Source of the DNA: an uncultured Oscillospiraceae bacterium
Lineage (GTDB): Bacteria; Bacillota; Clostridia; Oscillospirales; Oscillospiraceae
Direction of reading: 5' to 3'
Length of the DNA stretch: 64,000 nucleotides
Assembly: GCA_900759385.1 (NCBI GenBank)
Contig: CAAEUZ010000056.1
Span: 1-64,000, forward strand
The notes under the pieces are model-generated. The model saw only the letters and a list, made by a program, of their open reading frames with translations, had not been told where the DNA came from and did no database searches. Of the stretch, positions 18,146 through 26,496 are shown piece by piece (position 1 is the first letter of the stretch; each line of letters opens with the position of its first letter). The position numbers and the translations under genes are program-made.

Positions 18146-18719
18146 CCTCCGCCGGCGTCGGTCGGAAACAAAGCCCTGTCTCGGCGGCGTCCAGCAGTTC
18201 GTCAAGAGTGAAGCGCTGGGACAGCCAGTCGCCGCAGCGCCCGGGCGGCACCAGCACCGGCATGCGGTCGTGGATAAAGGCTGTGCCGGGTGAGGCCTCA
18301 CGCGTTAGTATAACGAAGCGGGGCACGCCGGAGGCGTCAATGGTGTAGAGCCCGCCCAGGTAGACAATACCGCTGCGCTCCGGGTACAGCTCGTACTTGA
18401 CCCTGGCGCCCGGGCCGTGCCCCCACTCGAAATAGAAGCTGGCCGGGACCAGGCAGCGGCGCAGGCGGGAGCTCTCGCGGAACATGGGCTTCTGCGAGGC
18501 CGTCTCGCTGCGCGCGTTTATGACGAGCCCGCCGCCCGGCCGCTCAAAGCCCCAGCGCATGGGGAAGACGGCCGGCCTGAGGCTGCGGCTGTTGGCGATC
18601 ACCGCCGCGGTGTCGGAGGGGAAAATCTCGCCGGTCTTGACGGCGGCCCTGCGTCCGGCGGCGGACACAAGGCGGCTGAGCTCGGCGTCCCCGATATCTA
18701 TGAAGTACCTCCCGCACAT
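18117..18719 (-). CDS. SRAP-domain protein (SOS response-associated peptidase / abasic-site DNA crosslinker, YedK-HMCES family)
   Basis: This is a 200-residue protein that would form a covalent thiazolidine link with abasic sites in single-stranded DNA. All key residues are there: Cys2 (MCGRYF) exposed after Met removal, Asn68 (INARSET), Glu98 (FYFEWG) and His150 (IHDRMP). The start is fixed by Cys2 and by GAAGGAGGG upstream of ATG 18719; a longer reading frame to 18980 lies in the glycosyltransferase gene and is ignored. It lies downstream of the glycosyltransferase on the same strand, 13 nt after its stop, a pairing without obvious functional logic. Confidence 0.95.
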   Translation of the reverse strand: MCGRYFIDIGDAELSRLVSAAGRRAAVKTGEIFPSDTAAVIANSRSLRPAVFPMRWGFERPGGGLVINARSETASQKPMFRESSRLRRCLVPASFYFEWGHGPGARVKYELYPERSGIVYLGGLYTIDASGVPRFVILTREASPGTAFIHDRMPVLVPPGRCGDWLSQRFTLDELLDAAETGLCFRPTPAEENKTAGLES

Positions 18720-18732
18720 GGCTGTCCCTCCT

Positions 18733-19575
18733 TCAGCTGCGCGCCGCGCCGGGGCCCCACGAGCGCTCCGCCAGCTGCTCGTAGTGCTGGTAGAGGAGGC
18801 CGAAGCGGTACATGTAGTTAGGCTTCCAGGGCTTGGCCTTGCCGCAGAAATGCAGGATGGCCGTGTTCTGCATGACCCAGCGCACATTCTGCTCGCCGGA
18901 GCTGCGCAGTATGTAATTGTTGTAGTTGCGGGCGTCATAGTTCCAGAGCGCGTCGTCGAGCGGGAGTATGCTGGTGCCATACATGGCGTTGAGCAGGTCC
19001 TGGTCAGGCATCACCAGCTCATGGCGGTGGGTGCGCACGAAGTCAAAGAGCTCGCCTGCGCTTATGTTCCGTCGGCAGCGCTCAAGGTCCATAAGCAGCA
19101 CGCCGGAATTGTAGTAGTCGTGGTCGGTGCCGAGGCGAAGCCGGTTCACGTTGTTGGCGAGCTCGGTCTTTCCGGTGTGGGCCGCGGCGGCGAACATGCA
19201 TCCTTTCATGTCCGTCTCCCACAGGGGGCGGAGCGGGTTGATGACCAGCGTATCAGGGTCCAGGTAAATGATACGGCTTATGCCTTCCGGCAGCATCTGC
19301 CCGGCGAGAAGTCGGTAGTACATCTCGCGCGGGTACTGCTCGGTCACCGGCGCGCCGTCAAAGAGGGCGGCGTCAACGCTCACGCCGCTGAAGGCCCAGC
19401 CGAGCTCTTCGCTCCACGCGGCCAGGCGCGCGAGCTCCTCCTCCGGCAGGCCTGAGTGCATGACGTGCAGCTCAAAGCGCTCGCCGGGATTGTTGATGCA
19501 GATGCTTGTCAGCAGCACGCGCAGCTGCGGCAGGTAGTTGGCGTCCAGGGCAAAGAGCAGGTGTATGGTGTCCAT
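18733..19575 (-). CDS. Glycosyltransferase family 8
   Basis: This is a 280-residue retaining sugar transferase (GT-A fold) using a nucleotide sugar, probably UDP-glucose or UDP-galactose, for surface glycan synthesis. It has the metal-binding DxD as YLDPDTL (D106, D108), the family segment DHDYYNSGVLLMDL, PDQDLLNAMY and the C-terminal metal/phosphate motif HFCGKAKPW. There is no membrane segment. The start codon is 13 nt after GGAGG, a longer gap than usual. The gene is divergent from the TetR gene. Confidence 0.94.
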   Translation of the reverse strand: MDTIHLLFALDANYLPQLRVLLTSICINNPGERFELHVMHSGLPEEELARLAAWSEELGWAFSGVSVDAALFDGAPVTEQYPREMYYRLLAGQMLPEGISRIIYLDPDTLVINPLRPLWETDMKGCMFAAAAHTGKTELANNVNRLRLGTDHDYYNSGVLLMDLERCRRNISAGELFDFVRTHRHELVMPDQDLLNAMYGTSILPLDDALWNYDARNYNNYILRSSGEQNVRWVMQNTAILHFCGKAKPWKPNYMYRFGLLYQHYEQLAERSWGPGAARS

Positions 19576-19658
19576 GATTTAAGTTCTTACCTCCAAGACT
19601 ATATTTCTTCACAAAGTAATGGTATAATAAGCCGTTATTTGATTAAGGAGCAGAGTCC

Positions 19659-20222
19659 ATGGCTATAGATACCAAGCAGATGATAACGAGCAAGCTCTTC
19701 GAGCTGCTCGACCACGAGAAGCCGGAAAACGTCTCCGTTAAACGGCTTGTCGGGGAGTGCGGCATCAGCCGCCAGACCTTCTATTACCACTTCAAGGACA
19801 TCATGGATGTGATGGAGTGGGGCTGCGGCCAGGCGTTCAAGCGCAACCTGGAAGAGAGCCTGAAGGCCGGATCGCCCAGGGAGGCGATCGCTATCTTTGT
19901 CGCCCAGGCGGTGAGCAGCGGGGAGGTCATAACCCATCTGCTGGCCAGTCAGTACGGGCATGAGCTCTCACAGCTTATGCAGAAGGCGGTGCGGGCCTAC
20001 CTCTGGCACATTTTTGGGCACATGTTTCCCAACTCCCAGCTCTCCGTGGCGGACACGGAGGTGGCGCTTGACTTCTTCACCGGAGGAATTACGGGGCTGA
20101 TACTGGGCAACTATGCCAAGCGCAACCTGGACACTGACGCGCTGGTGGACCAGATCTACCGCCTGCTCTCCGGCGAGATGCGCGCGGCCCTGCTGGGGGA
20201 GGACACCCCGGCTGCCACCTGA
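19659..20222 (+). CDS. TetR-family transcriptional regulator (DhaS-like)
   Basis: This 187-residue regulator has an N-terminal helix-turn-helix (VSVKRLVGECGISRQTFYYH, about 27-47) with the TFYYHFKD ending typical of TetR proteins, and a variable ligand domain with a hydrophobic C-terminus. A TATAAT lies at 19623-19628, and ATG 19659 follows AAGGAG. It is transcribed toward the ABC exporter genes. The long palindrome just after it is the obvious candidate operator, so it probably represses the exporter until a toxic ligand binds. Confidence 0.93.
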   Translation: MAIDTKQMITSKLFELLDHEKPENVSVKRLVGECGISRQTFYYHFKDIMDVMEWGCGQAFKRNLEESLKAGSPREAIAIFVAQAVSSGEVITHLLASQYGHELSQLMQKAVRAYLWHIFGHMFPNSQLSVADTEVALDFFTGGITGLILGNYAKRNLDTDALVDQIYRLLSGEMRAALLGEDTPAAT

Positions 20223-20290
20223 TATGATAACACAAATATAATAACGCTGGGGCTGAAAAATTTCTATTGACAGCTTTTTAAGATCGTCCT

Positions 20291-20339
20291 GACAGATTCC
20301 CGGAAGTGTAATAATTTTGTACACTTCCGGGAATCTGTC
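20291..20339. promoter_or_regulatory. Perfect 20-bp inverted repeat, likely TetR operator of the exporter operon
   Basis: GACAGATTCCCGGAAGTGTA (20291-20310) and its exact complement TACACTTCCGGGAATCTGTC (20320-20339) flank a 9-nt centre. TTGACA lies at 20267-20272 and TATACA at 20340-20345. No T run follows on either strand, so an operator is more likely than a terminator. Confidence 0.75.
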
Positions 20340-20434
20340 TATACAGAGCGTAAAACATTGTGAGTGGTGCTTTTCTTCAGCGTCTGCTACAATTTATGCA
20401 TCGGTTCCCGATAAAGCAGAAAGGAAGGATAGCC

Positions 20435-20857
20435 ATGGGTGAAAAGCGGGGAATATTCTCCCCGAAACTCACGGAGCTTGTGGCAGAATACGGAAAGCTC
20501 GCCGAGCGGGTGCGTGCCTGCCAGGGCGCCGCTCCGGCGGAGCTGAGGCGCGAGCTGGCCGCTCTGAAGGAGGAGTGCGACAGCCGTGAGCGCGAGCTGC
20601 GGATGGGTGCCTCCGGCCGCCTGCCGCTGGCGGCCAGGCTCTGTGAGATACAGCTGCAGTACGAACGGGCGGAGCGGGAGCTCCTGGACGGCGAGTACCA
20701 TGCAGCGGGAGACGAAATACGCGCCGAGGACATGACCCTGGCGGCGGAGTTCACTATGGATATAGCGACCTCCGCCGTGCGCCGTGCCCTGGCCGTGTCC
20801 ATAGCCGCGCTGCTGTGGCAGAGCGGAGACAAAGAGTTCAGAATAAGCGAGGAATAG
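20435..20857 (+). CDS. Small helical protein of unknown function, first gene of the exporter operon
   Basis: This 140-residue protein is not recognised. It is rich in Glu, Arg, Ala and Leu, predicted largely helical with heptad-like runs (LRRELAALKEECDSREREL), and has a mildly hydrophobic segment near its end (RRALAVSIAALLW). There is no signal peptide. ATG 20435 follows AAGGAAGG; an upstream in-frame start at 20360 lacks a site. It ends 3 nt before the first exporter gene, so the two are translationally coupled, suggesting an accessory or regulatory partner of the exporter. Confidence 0.7.
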   Translation: MGEKRGIFSPKLTELVAEYGKLAERVRACQGAAPAELRRELAALKEECDSRERELRMGASGRLPLAARLCEIQLQYERAERELLDGEYHAAGDEIRAEDMTLAAEFTMDIATSAVRRALAVSIAALLWQSGDKEFRISEE

Positions 20858-20860
20858 TGA

Positions 20861-22618
20861 ATGTTAAAACTGATTAAGCGTTTACGCCGCAGCGACATCC
20901 TTATGGCGCTGCTCTGCTCGGTGCTGGTACTGGGCCAGATATACTTTGACCTGGAGCTGCCCGACTATATGAGCGACCTCACGGTCCTCATTGAAACCCC
21001 CGGCAGCACCATGTCGGACATCCTCTACACAGGTCTTGAGATGCTCGGCTGCACGCTGGCGAGCGCCGCGCTCTGCGTAATCTGCGGTTACCTGACCGCA
21101 AAGGTGGCGGCCGGCTTCGCGCTCACTGTGCGCGAGGCTGTCTTCAACAAGATCGCCGACTTCAGCCAGCACGAGATGATGAGCTTCTCCGTGCCCAGCC
21201 TCATCAACCGCACGACCAACGACATCACCCAGGTGCAGATGGTGATAGCCATGGGCCTGCAGCTCATCATAAAGGCGCCCATCATGGCGGTGTGGGCCGT
21301 CATCAAGATAATAGACAAGAGCTGGGAGCTCTCCGTCATCACGGCGGGCTTCATTGTGGCGCTGCTGATGGTAATGCTGATAGTAATCTGCCTGGTGCTG
21401 CCGCGGTTCCGCCGCGTGCAGAAGCTCACCGACCGCATAAACCAGGTCGCGCACGAGAACCTGACCGGTATCAATGTGGTGCACGCATATAACGCCGAGG
21501 ACTACCAGAACAGCAAGTTTGAGGAGTCCAACTCCAGGCTGATGCGCACACAGCTCTTCAACCAGAGGACCTTCGCCTTCCTGATGCCCGTCGTCACCCT
21601 GGGCATGAACTCCCTCGCCCTGGTCATTTACTGGGTGGGCGCGGCGCTGGTAAACGCCGTTCCCGCGGCTGATACGGCGGCAAGGCTGGAGAGCTTCAGC
21701 AACATCGTCGTTTTCGGCACCTACGCCACCTATGTCGTCATGTCCATCATGATGCTGGTCATTATCATAATGCTCCTGCCCGCGGCCCAGGTCAGCGCGC
21801 AGCGCATAAACGAGGTGCTCGATTCGGATACCAGCATACACGAGGGCAGGAGGACCGATTCGCCGGAGACCGGCACCGTGGAGTTCAGGAACGTCTCCTT
21901 CCACTATCCTGACGGCGGCAATGTGCTGGAGAATATAAGCTTCAGGGCCGGGCGCGGCGAGACGGTGGCCTTCATCGGAGCCACCGGCGCGGGCAAGACA
22001 ACGCTCGTGAGCCTTATCGCCCGCTTCTATGACGCCACCAGCGGCGAGGTGCTGGTGGACGGCGTGAACGTCAAGGACTACACCTTTGACGCGCTGTACG
22101 ACCGCGTGGGCTATGTGACGCAGAAGGCCGTGCTGTTTTCCGGTGACCTGAAGAGCAACGTGCTCTTCGGCGAGAGCCGCGGCGGGCAGACGGACGAGGA
22201 CGTCGGCAAGGCGCTGGACCTGGCCGAGGCGAGCGAATTCGTGAGCAAGCTGCCGCAGGGCATAGAAGCGCCCGTGGCCGAGGGCGGTACGAACTTCTCC
22301 GGCGGGCAGAAGCAGCGTGTGTCCATAGCCCGAGCCCTGGCGCGCGAGCCGGAAATCCTTGTGTTTGACGACTCCTTCTCCGCGCTGGACTACCGCACGG
22401 ACGCCGAACTGCGCGCAGGGCTCAAGCGGGAACTGGGCGGCACGACGAAGATCATAGTCGCCCAGCGCATCGGTACCATCCGCAGCGCCGACAAGATAAT
22501 CGTTCTAGATGACGGCAGGGCCGTCGGCATGGGCACGCACGACGAGCTCATGCGCACCTGCCCCGTCTATCAGGAAATAGCCCGTTCCCAGCTCTCGCAG
22601 GAAGAGCTGGGCGCGTAA
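20861..22618 (+). CDS. Heterodimeric ABC exporter half-transporter, subunit with degenerate Walker B
   Basis: This is a 585-residue type IV half-exporter: six membrane helices (about 1-310) then a nucleotide-binding domain. Walker A GATGAGKT is at 373-380 and the signature is canonical (FSGGQ, S480). Walker B ends in DD (LVFDDSFSALD) instead of DE, and the H-loop histidine is glutamine (IIVAQRIG). These are the marks of the subunit whose own ATP site is non-hydrolytic, as in TM287 or BmrC-type chains. The next gene supplies the complementary changes. The substrate is likely a drug or lipid-like compound. Confidence 0.95.
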   Translation: MLKLIKRLRRSDILMALLCSVLVLGQIYFDLELPDYMSDLTVLIETPGSTMSDILYTGLEMLGCTLASAALCVICGYLTAKVAAGFALTVREAVFNKIADFSQHEMMSFSVPSLINRTTNDITQVQMVIAMGLQLIIKAPIMAVWAVIKIIDKSWELSVITAGFIVALLMVMLIVICLVLPRFRRVQKLTDRINQVAHENLTGINVVHAYNAEDYQNSKFEESNSRLMRTQLFNQRTFAFLMPVVTLGMNSLALVIYWVGAALVNAVPAADTAARLESFSNIVVFGTYATYVVMSIMMLVIIIMLLPAAQVSAQRINEVLDSDTSIHEGRRTDSPETGTVEFRNVSFHYPDGGNVLENISFRAGRGETVAFIGATGAGKTTLVSLIARFYDATSGEVLVDGVNVKDYTFDALYDRVGYVTQKAVLFSGDLKSNVLFGESRGGQTDEDVGKALDLAEASEFVSKLPQGIEAPVAEGGTNFSGGQKQRVSIARALAREPEILVFDDSFSALDYRTDAELRAGLKRELGGTTKIIVAQRIGTIRSADKIIVLDDGRAVGMGTHDELMRTCPVYQEIARSQLSQEELGA

Positions 22619-22629
22619 GGAGAGTTAAA

Positions 22630-24402
22630 ATGAGCAGGAAGAAAAAAAGACACTCCATTGCGGACATCCTCCGCGAGCTGCTGAGCTATAACGGAAAGCT
22701 CAAGCTCCCTATTTTAATCTCACTGCTGTTTGCTGCGGCGGGCGCAGTCCTGACCATAATAGGGCCCGGCATGCTCAGCGACATCACCGACATAATCTCC
22801 AACTCGCTGTTTGCGCAGATAGATCTCGCCGCCATAGGCGAGATTGGCGTCAAGCTGCTGATAATCTACCTTATCAGCGCCGTGCTGACCTATGTTGAGC
22901 ACTATATCATGGCCACCGTTACGCTGGAGCTCTCGCGGGACCTCCGCCGCGACCTCTCGCGCAAGATAAACGTGGTGCCTATGAGCTACTTCAACACCGT
23001 GTCCTTCGGCGACATCCTCAGCCGTGTGACGAACGACGTGAGCACCCTGCAGCAGGCTCTGGCCAACAGCCTGCCCAGCATGATAAGCTCCGCCGCCCAG
23101 TTTGTGGGCTGCCTGATCATGATGTTCGTCACCGAGTGGCGCATGGCGCTCGCCGCCGTGGCCGTGACGGCAGTGGGCTTTGGCATTATGGGCGTCGCCA
23201 TGCTCCGCTCGCAGAAATACTTCACCGCCCGGCAGAAAAACCTCAGCAAGCTCAACGGGTACGTGGAGGAGATGTACTCCGGCCATGACGTGGTGCGTAT
23301 TTCCCGGGCAAATGACCAGATCAAGGGCACTTTCGGTGAGATGAACGACGAGCTCTACGACGCCGACTGGCGCAGCCAGTTCCTCTCCGGTATCATGCAG
23401 CCCCTTATGACGGTTATAGGCAACCTAGGCTACGTCGCCGTGTGCGTCATAGGCGCGGCGCTCGTCATGGACGGGCAGATAGGTTTTGGCGTCATCGTGG
23501 CCTTCATCATGTACGTGAGGCTCTTCACCTCCCCGCTGAGCACCCTGGCCCAGGGCATGACCCAGATGCAGACCGCGGCTGCGGCCGGCGGCCACATCTT
23601 CGACTTCCTCCACGCCGAGGAGCTGCCGGAAGAGAGCGGCAAGCGTCCCGCGCCTGAGCAGGTGAGGGGAGAGGTGGACTTTGAGCACGTGCGCTTCAGC
23701 TACCCGAACAACCCCGGCAAGGTCATCATCAAGGACTTCTCCGCCCATGTGGAGCCCGGCCAGAAGGTCGCCATCGTAGGCCCCACCGGCGCGGGCAAGA
23801 CCACGCTGGTCAACCTGCTGATGCGCTTCTATGAGGTGAATGGCGGCACCATAAAGATAGACGGCATACCCACGAGCGAGCTGGCCCGCGAGAGCGTGCA
23901 CGACATGTTCAGCATGGTGCTCCAGGACACCTGGCTCTTTGAGGGCACCGTGCGTGATAACCTGGTGTACAACAAGACCGGCGTCACCGACGAGCAGCTC
24001 AAGAAGGCCTGCCGTGCCTGCGGCATATACCACTTCATAGAGACGCTGCCCAAGGGCTTTGACACCGTGCTGGACGACTCCATTGCGGTCTCCGCCGGAC
24101 AAAAGCAGCTGCTGACTATCGCCAGGGCCATGATACAGGATAACCCGATGCTGATCCTCGACGAGGCCACCAGCAGCGTGGATACCCGCACGGAACTCGT
24201 GACCCAGCAGGCCATGGACGCGCTGACCGCCAACCGGACCAGCTTTGTCATTGCACACCGCCTGAGCACTATCAGGAATGCCGACCTCATCCTGGTGCTC
24301 AAGGACGGCGACATCATAGAGCAGGGCACCCACGAGGAGCTCCTGGCCCACGGCGGCTTCTACTCCGAGCTCTATATGAGCCAGTTAGAAAAGAGCGCCT
24401 GA
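22630..24402 (+). CDS. Heterodimeric ABC exporter half-transporter, subunit with intact catalytic residues
   Basis: This 590-residue partner has six membrane helices followed by the ATPase domain. Walker A GPTGAGKT is at 384-391, Walker B is intact (LILDEATSSVD) and the switch histidine is present (FVIAHRLSTI). Its signature is altered to SAGQK (near 488) where LSGGQ is standard. Pairing the two chains gives one full site (this Walker A/B with the partner's SGGQ) and one degenerate site, the standard asymmetric exporter design. ATG 22630 follows AAGGAGAG and lies 11 nt after the first subunit. Confidence 0.96.
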   Translation: MSRKKKRHSIADILRELLSYNGKLKLPILISLLFAAAGAVLTIIGPGMLSDITDIISNSLFAQIDLAAIGEIGVKLLIIYLISAVLTYVEHYIMATVTLELSRDLRRDLSRKINVVPMSYFNTVSFGDILSRVTNDVSTLQQALANSLPSMISSAAQFVGCLIMMFVTEWRMALAAVAVTAVGFGIMGVAMLRSQKYFTARQKNLSKLNGYVEEMYSGHDVVRISRANDQIKGTFGEMNDELYDADWRSQFLSGIMQPLMTVIGNLGYVAVCVIGAALVMDGQIGFGVIVAFIMYVRLFTSPLSTLAQGMTQMQTAAAAGGHIFDFLHAEELPEESGKRPAPEQVRGEVDFEHVRFSYPNNPGKVIIKDFSAHVEPGQKVAIVGPTGAGKTTLVNLLMRFYEVNGGTIKIDGIPTSELARESVHDMFSMVLQDTWLFEGTVRDNLVYNKTGVTDEQLKKACRACGIYHFIETLPKGFDTVLDDSIAVSAGQKQLLTIARAMIQDNPMLILDEATSSVDTRTELVTQQAMDALTANRTSFVIAHRLSTIRNADLILVLKDGDIIEQGTHEELLAHGGFYSELYMSQLEKSA

Positions 24403-24424
24403 ACCGGGCGCAGATAATAAAGAT

Positions 24425-24458
24425 ATCCCCCGGCGGTGAATCCGCCGGGGGATTATTT
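24425..24458. terminator. Bidirectional terminator between exporter operon and the sugar-catabolic operon
   Basis: ATCCCCCGGCGG and CCGCCGGGGGAT pair around TGAAT, followed by TATTTT. It lies between two converging genes. Confidence 0.88.
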
Positions 24459-25607
24459 TCAGTTGAGCCGCACCCAGGCGGAGTCGTTGTCGCCGGACTC
24501 TATCACAGCGTGGATAAAACGCACGCCCTCCAGGCCGTCGGCCACGGTCTGGAAGTCCAGGTCGTCCTCCGTCGGCGTCTGGCCGTCCTTGAGCTTGAGT
24601 ATGGTGGAAACGACGTTGCGGTAGATGTTGGCGAAGGCGCAGTAAAAGCCCTCCGGATGCCCGGCCGGGATGCGCGAGCCGGCGCTGGCGGGCACGTCCA
24701 GGTATGCGCTGCCGCGCGAGAGAATACGCGGCGCCTCGCCGTGCCTGGTGTAACGCACGTAGTCGGGGTAGTGCTGTTCCCACTCCAGCGCGCCCTTGGT
24801 GCCGTATATGCCCACCTTCAGGCCGTTGAGCTTGCCGGCGGCGACCTGGCTGCACCAGTATCCGCCGTGGACGCCGTTTTCGTACTCGACGAGGATATTG
24901 TCGTTGTAGTCCAGGCGCTTGCCGTAACGGTCCACGGTGGCGCACAGGCGCCTGATCTTAAGGCCGGTTATGTAGTGGACTATGTTCTCCATATGCGTGC
25001 CTATGTCGCCGACGCTGTTGGCGATGCCCGTGAATTTCGGGTCGGTGCGCCATATGCCGGAGTTGGTGTCCTCCTCACGGGAGAGCTCGTCCAGCAGCCA
25101 GTCCTGGACATACTCCGCGTTGACGGACACTATGTCGCCGATATCGCCGCGGGCCACCATCTGGCGCATCACCTTGACCATGTTGTAGCCGGTGTAGGTG
25201 TACGTGACGGCGAAGACGAGCGAGCGCTCCCTGGCCAGGGCGCAGAGCTCCTCGGCCTGCGCTACCTCGAGGCAGAGCGGCTTTTCGCAGACCACGTTTA
25301 TGCCCGCCAGCAGGAATTCGCGGCAGACCTCGTAGTGTATATGGTTGGGCGTGCAGACGGAGACGAAGTCTATTTTGCCCTCGCCCCGGGCGGCCTCGGC
25401 CCTGGCCATCTCACGCCAGTCCGTGAAGAGGCGCTCCGGCTCTATGCCGAACATCTCGCCGCAGGCGTTATTCTTGTCCTCATGGCGGGAGAAGCAGCCG
25501 CTGACCAGCTTCACCCTGGGGTCAAGCTGCAGGGCGCTGCGGTGAACATTGCCGATAAAGCTGTTCAGGTCTCCGCCCACCATGCCGCATGTAAGCCTTT
25601 TTGTCAT
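24459..25607 (-). CDS. Gfo/Idh/MocA-family NAD(P)-dependent oxidoreductase
   Basis: This 382-residue dehydrogenase is expected to oxidise a hydroxyl of a sugar, cyclitol or glycoside. The Rossmann start is TCGMVGGDLNSFIGNVHR, the NAD-binding mid-motif is VVCEKPLC (the conserved EKP lysine), and GNSV-type GIANSVGDIGTHMEN matches the substrate-domain 'D.G.H' signature. It is the last gene of a minus-strand operon. Its ATG overlaps the stop of the preceding isomerase gene by 4 nt (ATGA), so the two are coupled. The substrate cannot be assigned. Confidence 0.94.
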   Translation of the reverse strand: MTKRLTCGMVGGDLNSFIGNVHRSALQLDPRVKLVSGCFSRHEDKNNACGEMFGIEPERLFTDWREMARAEAARGEGKIDFVSVCTPNHIHYEVCREFLLAGINVVCEKPLCLEVAQAEELCALARERSLVFAVTYTYTGYNMVKVMRQMVARGDIGDIVSVNAEYVQDWLLDELSREEDTNSGIWRTDPKFTGIANSVGDIGTHMENIVHYITGLKIRRLCATVDRYGKRLDYNDNILVEYENGVHGGYWCSQVAAGKLNGLKVGIYGTKGALEWEQHYPDYVRYTRHGEAPRILSRGSAYLDVPASAGSRIPAGHPEGFYCAFANIYRNVVSTILKLKDGQTPTEDDLDFQTVADGLEGVRFIHAVIESGDNDSAWVRLN

Positions 25608-26476
25608 CCCTTGCTCATATCCCTTCCCGGCTCAGCGCCGCTGATACTGGCCTCAATGCACTTCATGTAGTCTATGGCCTGCCTGGCATAGAAGTCCATC
25701 AGCTCAGACTGGGTGGCCATGTCCCCGGATTCATAGGGGTTGGCAAGCCTGGGCATGAACTCCATGGTGATGGAGCCCTGGTAGCCGATATCCCGCAGCG
25801 TGCGCATGGCCGCCTTGAAATCCGTGGAACCGAGCCCGGCCGCTTCGCGCGTGTTGTCCGCTATGTGGACGTGGACGAGCTCCTCGGAGACCATGCGCAG
25901 GCTGTCCGGTATGCTGCGCTCCTCCAGGCTCATGTGGAAGAGGTCGGCCATGATCTTGACTGCGGGGTGGTTTATCTCCCGCACCAGGCGCAGGGCCTTC
26001 TCCAGAGTGTTCGCCAGATAGGTCTCGTAGCGGTTTATGGCCTCTATGGCCAGGATAACGCCCTTGTTCTGCGCGTAATCCGCCGCCCGTGTGATGTTCT
26101 GCGCGGTGCACTCCCACAGCTCCTCAAAGCTGCGGCCTTCCGGCGGGCTGACGCGGCCGACGGGGGAGGGCACCACTATCATGAGCGGGGCCCCGACCTT
26201 TACCGCCAGGTCAACGCTGTCCATCACGTAGTGCACGGCTGCGTCGGCCGCCTCGCCCCGGGGCGCGGTGAGGTCGCGGTTCTCGGGGAAGATACCGCAC
26301 AGTGAGGTGCAGCTGATGCCATAGCGCGCCATGAGGGCGCGCAGGTGCCGGGCGTCCAGCGTGGCCGGTTCGGCCGCAAACTCTATGCCGTCGTACCCGT
26401 ATTTCTGCAGGCGCTGGAAGCTGTATTCCATGTCCTCATTGCCCACTATCCACTGGGTCATGCTGTACTTGTACAT
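25604..26476 (-). CDS. Sugar phosphate isomerase/epimerase-like TIM barrel protein
   Basis: This 290-residue xylose-isomerase-like (AP endonuclease 2 superfamily) protein probably acts on a keto-sugar or inosose. Metal-binding acidic and histidine residues are visible along the barrel: ILAIEAINRYE, KIMADLFHMSLEE, LVHVHIADNTR and ITMEFMP. Those correspond to the Glu-Asp-His-Glu set of D-tagatose 3-epimerase-type enzymes. The start at ATG 26476 follows AAAGGAG; an 8-codon longer reading lacks a site. It is one of three related barrels in this locus. Confidence 0.92.
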   Translation of the reverse strand: MYKYSMTQWIVGNEDMEYSFQRLQKYGYDGIEFAAEPATLDARHLRALMARYGISCTSLCGIFPENRDLTAPRGEAADAAVHYVMDSVDLAVKVGAPLMIVVPSPVGRVSPPEGRSFEELWECTAQNITRAADYAQNKGVILAIEAINRYETYLANTLEKALRLVREINHPAVKIMADLFHMSLEERSIPDSLRMVSEELVHVHIADNTREAAGLGSTDFKAAMRTLRDIGYQGSITMEFMPRLANPYESGDMATQSELMDFYARQAIDYMKCIEASISGAEPGRDMSKG

Positions 26477-26496
26477 GCCTAAACTCCTTTCGCGGT

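Noticed and set aside
18720..18980. Extended start for the SRAP gene at 18980
   Set aside because: The extension lies in the glycosyltransferase gene and would bury the catalytic Cys2. The MCGRYF start at 18719 has its own ribosome site.
20291..20339. Treating the 20-bp inverted repeat as a terminator of the TetR gene
   Set aside because: No T run follows on either strand, and the AT-rich centre with flanking promoter-like boxes fits an operator better.
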